From CAZVWV01 sp964631745 (GTDB lineage: Bacteria > Bdellovibrionota_C > UBA2361 > JBGSMV01), in contig CAZVWV010000001.1 in the NCBI GenBank assembly GCA_964631745.1, positions 1 through 64,000 on the forward strand: 64,000 nucleotides of DNA. Direction: 5' to 3'. This document shows, piece after piece, positions 62,293 to 64,000 of the stretch (position 1 is its first letter; every line of letters starts with the position of its first letter). A program made the position numbers and the translations under genes. The notes beneath the pieces are model-generated. The model saw nothing but the letters and a program-made list of their open reading frames with translations, was not told the DNA's origin and did not search any database.

Positions 62293-62752
62293 GCCGTTAC
62301 CTCAATCTCTGCGTAAAAGTTACTATAGTTATTCTGCAATTAGACAGCAATGCTTCACAAAAAGAAGCAAAAACTGTAAGAACGACATTCCCTGTCTGAA
62401 AGGAGCCAGCCAGCCCCCGGCGCAATCCCTGCGAGATCAGTAAGTTAATCAGCTTTGAACCAAACTTCACCCGCCTATATACGAAAAGCGTGCCAAGAGG
62501 CGAATAGGGTGAAGGCTGTGGGAATTCGAATATTTGTTCGGGGTTGGTGATTGCGAGGGGGAGTGATTTTAGGGGGTTACGGGGGCGGGGTAGTGGCCCG
62601 AGGCTTTTTGGAGAGAGCGTGAGCGCTGCGCGCTTGTAGGAATTTTGGGCGGGGTGTTTGGTGGTGCTACGCCGGGGACCGCAAATAGGCGCCAAAGGGA
62701 TGATTACCTAAAGAGCTAAGCCTGGGGTTTGCGCGGGTTAGCTATTTGGTCC
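62293..62752. other. Intergenic region with no supported gene
   Basis: About 460 bases. An open frame on the minus strand (62297-62695) has low-complexity basic composition and no ribosome site, and I do not call it. The region is rich in G from 62520 to 62700 (e.g. GGGGGCGGGG). No RNA gene was recognised. Confidence 0.5.
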
Positions 62753-62998
62753 CTAATCGCCAGTCCACAATATCCCGTTTAGAATCGCAGCGAGCTGTTC
62801 TGCCTCGGGCCTCGTCGCAATCACTGGGCCATCACTGCAAAGAAGCAATTGATCAAACCTCTTTGGGCCAATTGCCCTAGCCAGCGGGGAAGCCGCATCT
62901 GTTGTCGGTGGGGCTGTTGGCGACTCATCAGGGTGAGGCGACGCTTCTTTCGTCTGACCAGGTTCATTCAACCCCTTAACAACAATATCACCCGCCAT
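62753..62998 (-). CDS. Small unknown protein (81 aa)
   Basis: Not recognised. AAGGAGAC lies before the ATG. The protein is acidic/proline-rich at first (TKEASPHPDESPTAPPTTDA) and then has a short helical region (EAEQLAAILNGILWTGD). The low-complexity half is likely disordered. Confidence 0.45.
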   Translation of the reverse strand: MAGDIVVKGLNEPGQTKEASPHPDESPTAPPTTDAASPLARAIGPKRFDQLLLCSDGPVIATRPEAEQLAAILNGILWTGD

Positions 62999-63254
62999 CA
63001 GTGTCTCCTTGGCAAAACTACCCAGCCAGCCATCTTAAAAAATCTTAACTAAGCTATGCCCGATTAGTAACTCATGTGTATTTAATCAAAATAATAACAC
63101 TTAGTCGAATTCAAGACCCGGCCGCGGCCGCGCGGGCTCTATCCGCGCAAATTCTCCGCGCAAATTCTCAGAGACATTTCTTGGCCCGAATACTCGCTCG
63201 CGGAAGCTATCTCACTAGAACAATTAAATAAAACGAGATTTACGTCGCCCGAGC

Positions 63255-63283
63255 CTCGCATCCTCTCAGAGACCATGCGCGGC
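63255..63283 (+). repeat. Short dispersed hairpin repeat (family A), copy 5
   Basis: CGCAT, 13-base loop CCTCTCAGAGACC, ATGCG, then CGG. Matches the copies at 23.8 and 40.2 kb. It lies in the gap between the 81-residue gene and the MFS transporter. A possible worn half-copy (CAAATTCTCAGAGAC) is near 63160-63175. Confidence 0.65.
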
Positions 63284-63367
63284 CCAATTGCCACGCCAGC
63301 CCCAGCCAGGCCAATCCCCCGGCTGCGCATTCCTTCAACTTACGGTACCCTCTAACCCAACACGCGC

Positions 63368-64000
63368 ATGCCATTAAACACTGTACTCTTTCTCACCCTT
63401 ATCAACACGCTGAACTACCTGGATCGCTACATCTTGGCGGCGGTGCTTACTTCGGTCTCGGCCGATCTCTCTCTCACTCAAGCGCAGGCGGGATGGCTGA
63501 TGTCAGCGTTCGTTCCGGGGTATATTATCTTCTCGCCCATCTTTGGTTACCTGGGAGATCGTTTCAACCGCCCCAAACTGATGGCGCTGGGGGTTGCCAT
63601 ATGGAGCGTGGCTACCTTGCTCTCGGCCTATGCCCATAGCTTTGAGCTTTTTTTGTTTTCACGGGTGCTGGTCGGAATAGGGGAAGCTAGCTTCGCGTCG
63701 ATCGCACCGGGACTCATTAAGGATCGCACCCAAGATCCCATCAAGGTGAACTCCCTGCTCTCGCTCTTCTTTGCGGCCATACCGGTGGGCGCGGCGCTGG
63801 GGTTTGTATTAGGCGGCGTGGTATCCGAAAATTGGGGTTGGCACCGTGCTTTCATTTTGGGCGGCGTCCCCGGGCTGTTACTGGCGCCGTTTCTTTTATT
63901 GCTTGCAGAGAAGCGGCCTGCGCTGCGGCAAGATGAATCTCATGACACGGGCCTCATCAGCGGCTACAAAGAAATCACCAAAGTTAATATTCTCTGGTAC
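63368..64000 (+). CDS. MFS transporter, Spinster-like (3' partial)
   Basis: Open from the ATG at 63368 to the window end, 211 residues. The N-terminal half of a 12-helix major facilitator: LFLTLINTLNYLDRYILAAV, FGYLGDRFNRPKLMALG (MFS signature loop) and VLVGIGEASFASIAPGLIKD. The last motif and the NYxDR start are typical of Spinster-like transporters. The substrate is unknown. Confidence 0.82.
   Translation, partial: MPLNTVLFLTLINTLNYLDRYILAAVLTSVSADLSLTQAQAGWLMSAFVPGYIIFSPIFGYLGDRFNRPKLMALGVAIWSVATLLSAYAHSFELFLFSRVLVGIGEASFASIAPGLIKDRTQDPIKVNSLLSLFFAAIPVGAALGFVLGGVVSENWGWHRAFILGGVPGLLLAPFLLLLAEKRPALRQDESHDTGLISGYKEITKVNILWY

Noticed and set aside
62297..62695. Minus-strand open frame of 132 codons
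   Set aside because: Basic, low-complexity translation from a G-rich stretch, no ribosome site; likely chance.
1..64000. CRISPR arrays, rRNA, prophage or transposase genes
   Set aside because: No regularly spaced repeats, rRNA-like sequence, integrase or transposase was seen in any region.

Overview
This 64-kb window looks like a metagenome-derived contig from a motile, diderm, aerobic heterotroph. FlgH and FlgI (L- and P-ring proteins) and an isolated GspK show an outer membrane. PaaABC (an O2-dependent epoxidase) shows aerobic metabolism. A run of 26 Ns inside ileS marks an unresolved assembly position. Base composition is moderate, roughly half GC by eye. No rRNA or tRNA gene is present and I cannot place the organism firmly; a deltaproteobacterial or Bdellovibrio-like lineage, or an uncultured relative, would fit.

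Layout. 1-10142: flagellar operon flgB(partial)-flgC-fliE-fliF-fliH-fliI-fliJ-motE-like-fliK-flgD-flgE, closed by a rho-independent terminator; fliG is absent from its usual place. 10238-14401: a putative exported protein, then a 1153-residue protein that I read as a very divergent RelA/SpoT homologue. 14398-23783 (minus): three branched-chain-type ABC transporter genes, glyS, a fadJ-like gene and ileS. 23976-27824 (plus): an amino-acid dehydrogenase followed by paaABCD. 27878-29213: an AbiEi/AbiEii-type toxin-antitoxin pair. 29285-35773 (minus): poorly known genes including one 1504-residue protein. 36105-40098: an orphan antitoxin-like gene, a 2-oxoacid dehydrogenase E1(fused)/E2 pair and a small gene. 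40557-43726: paaG-paaH-paaJ. 43731-46129 (minus): a PH-domain membrane protein and a secreted beta-propeller. 46383-57280: second flagellar cluster (DUF2802-like, flgF-flgG-flgA-flgH-flgI-flgJ-flgM-flgN-flgK-flgL-csrA-fliW). 57288-60091: HDOD, STAS, pseudo-receiver/ATPase and zinc-ribbon proteins. 60088-64000: rpmB, repeats, gspK, small unknown genes and the start of an MFS transporter.

How they work together. The two flagellar blocks supply rod, hook, rings, export ATPase and late regulators, but no motor switch, stator or filament genes. The amino-acid dehydrogenase, 2-oxoacid dehydrogenase and Paa genes together suggest breakdown of phenylalanine and branched-chain amino acids to acyl-CoAs, fed by the LIV-type transporter; this is an inference from content.

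The most notable items are the divergent RSH protein, two families of dispersed hairpin repeats in intergenic DNA (one with a conserved loop, one a longer multi-hairpin element), a 34-bp perfect inverted repeat, and a receiver-ATPase fusion whose phospho-acceptor Asp is replaced by Glu beside a STAS protein.
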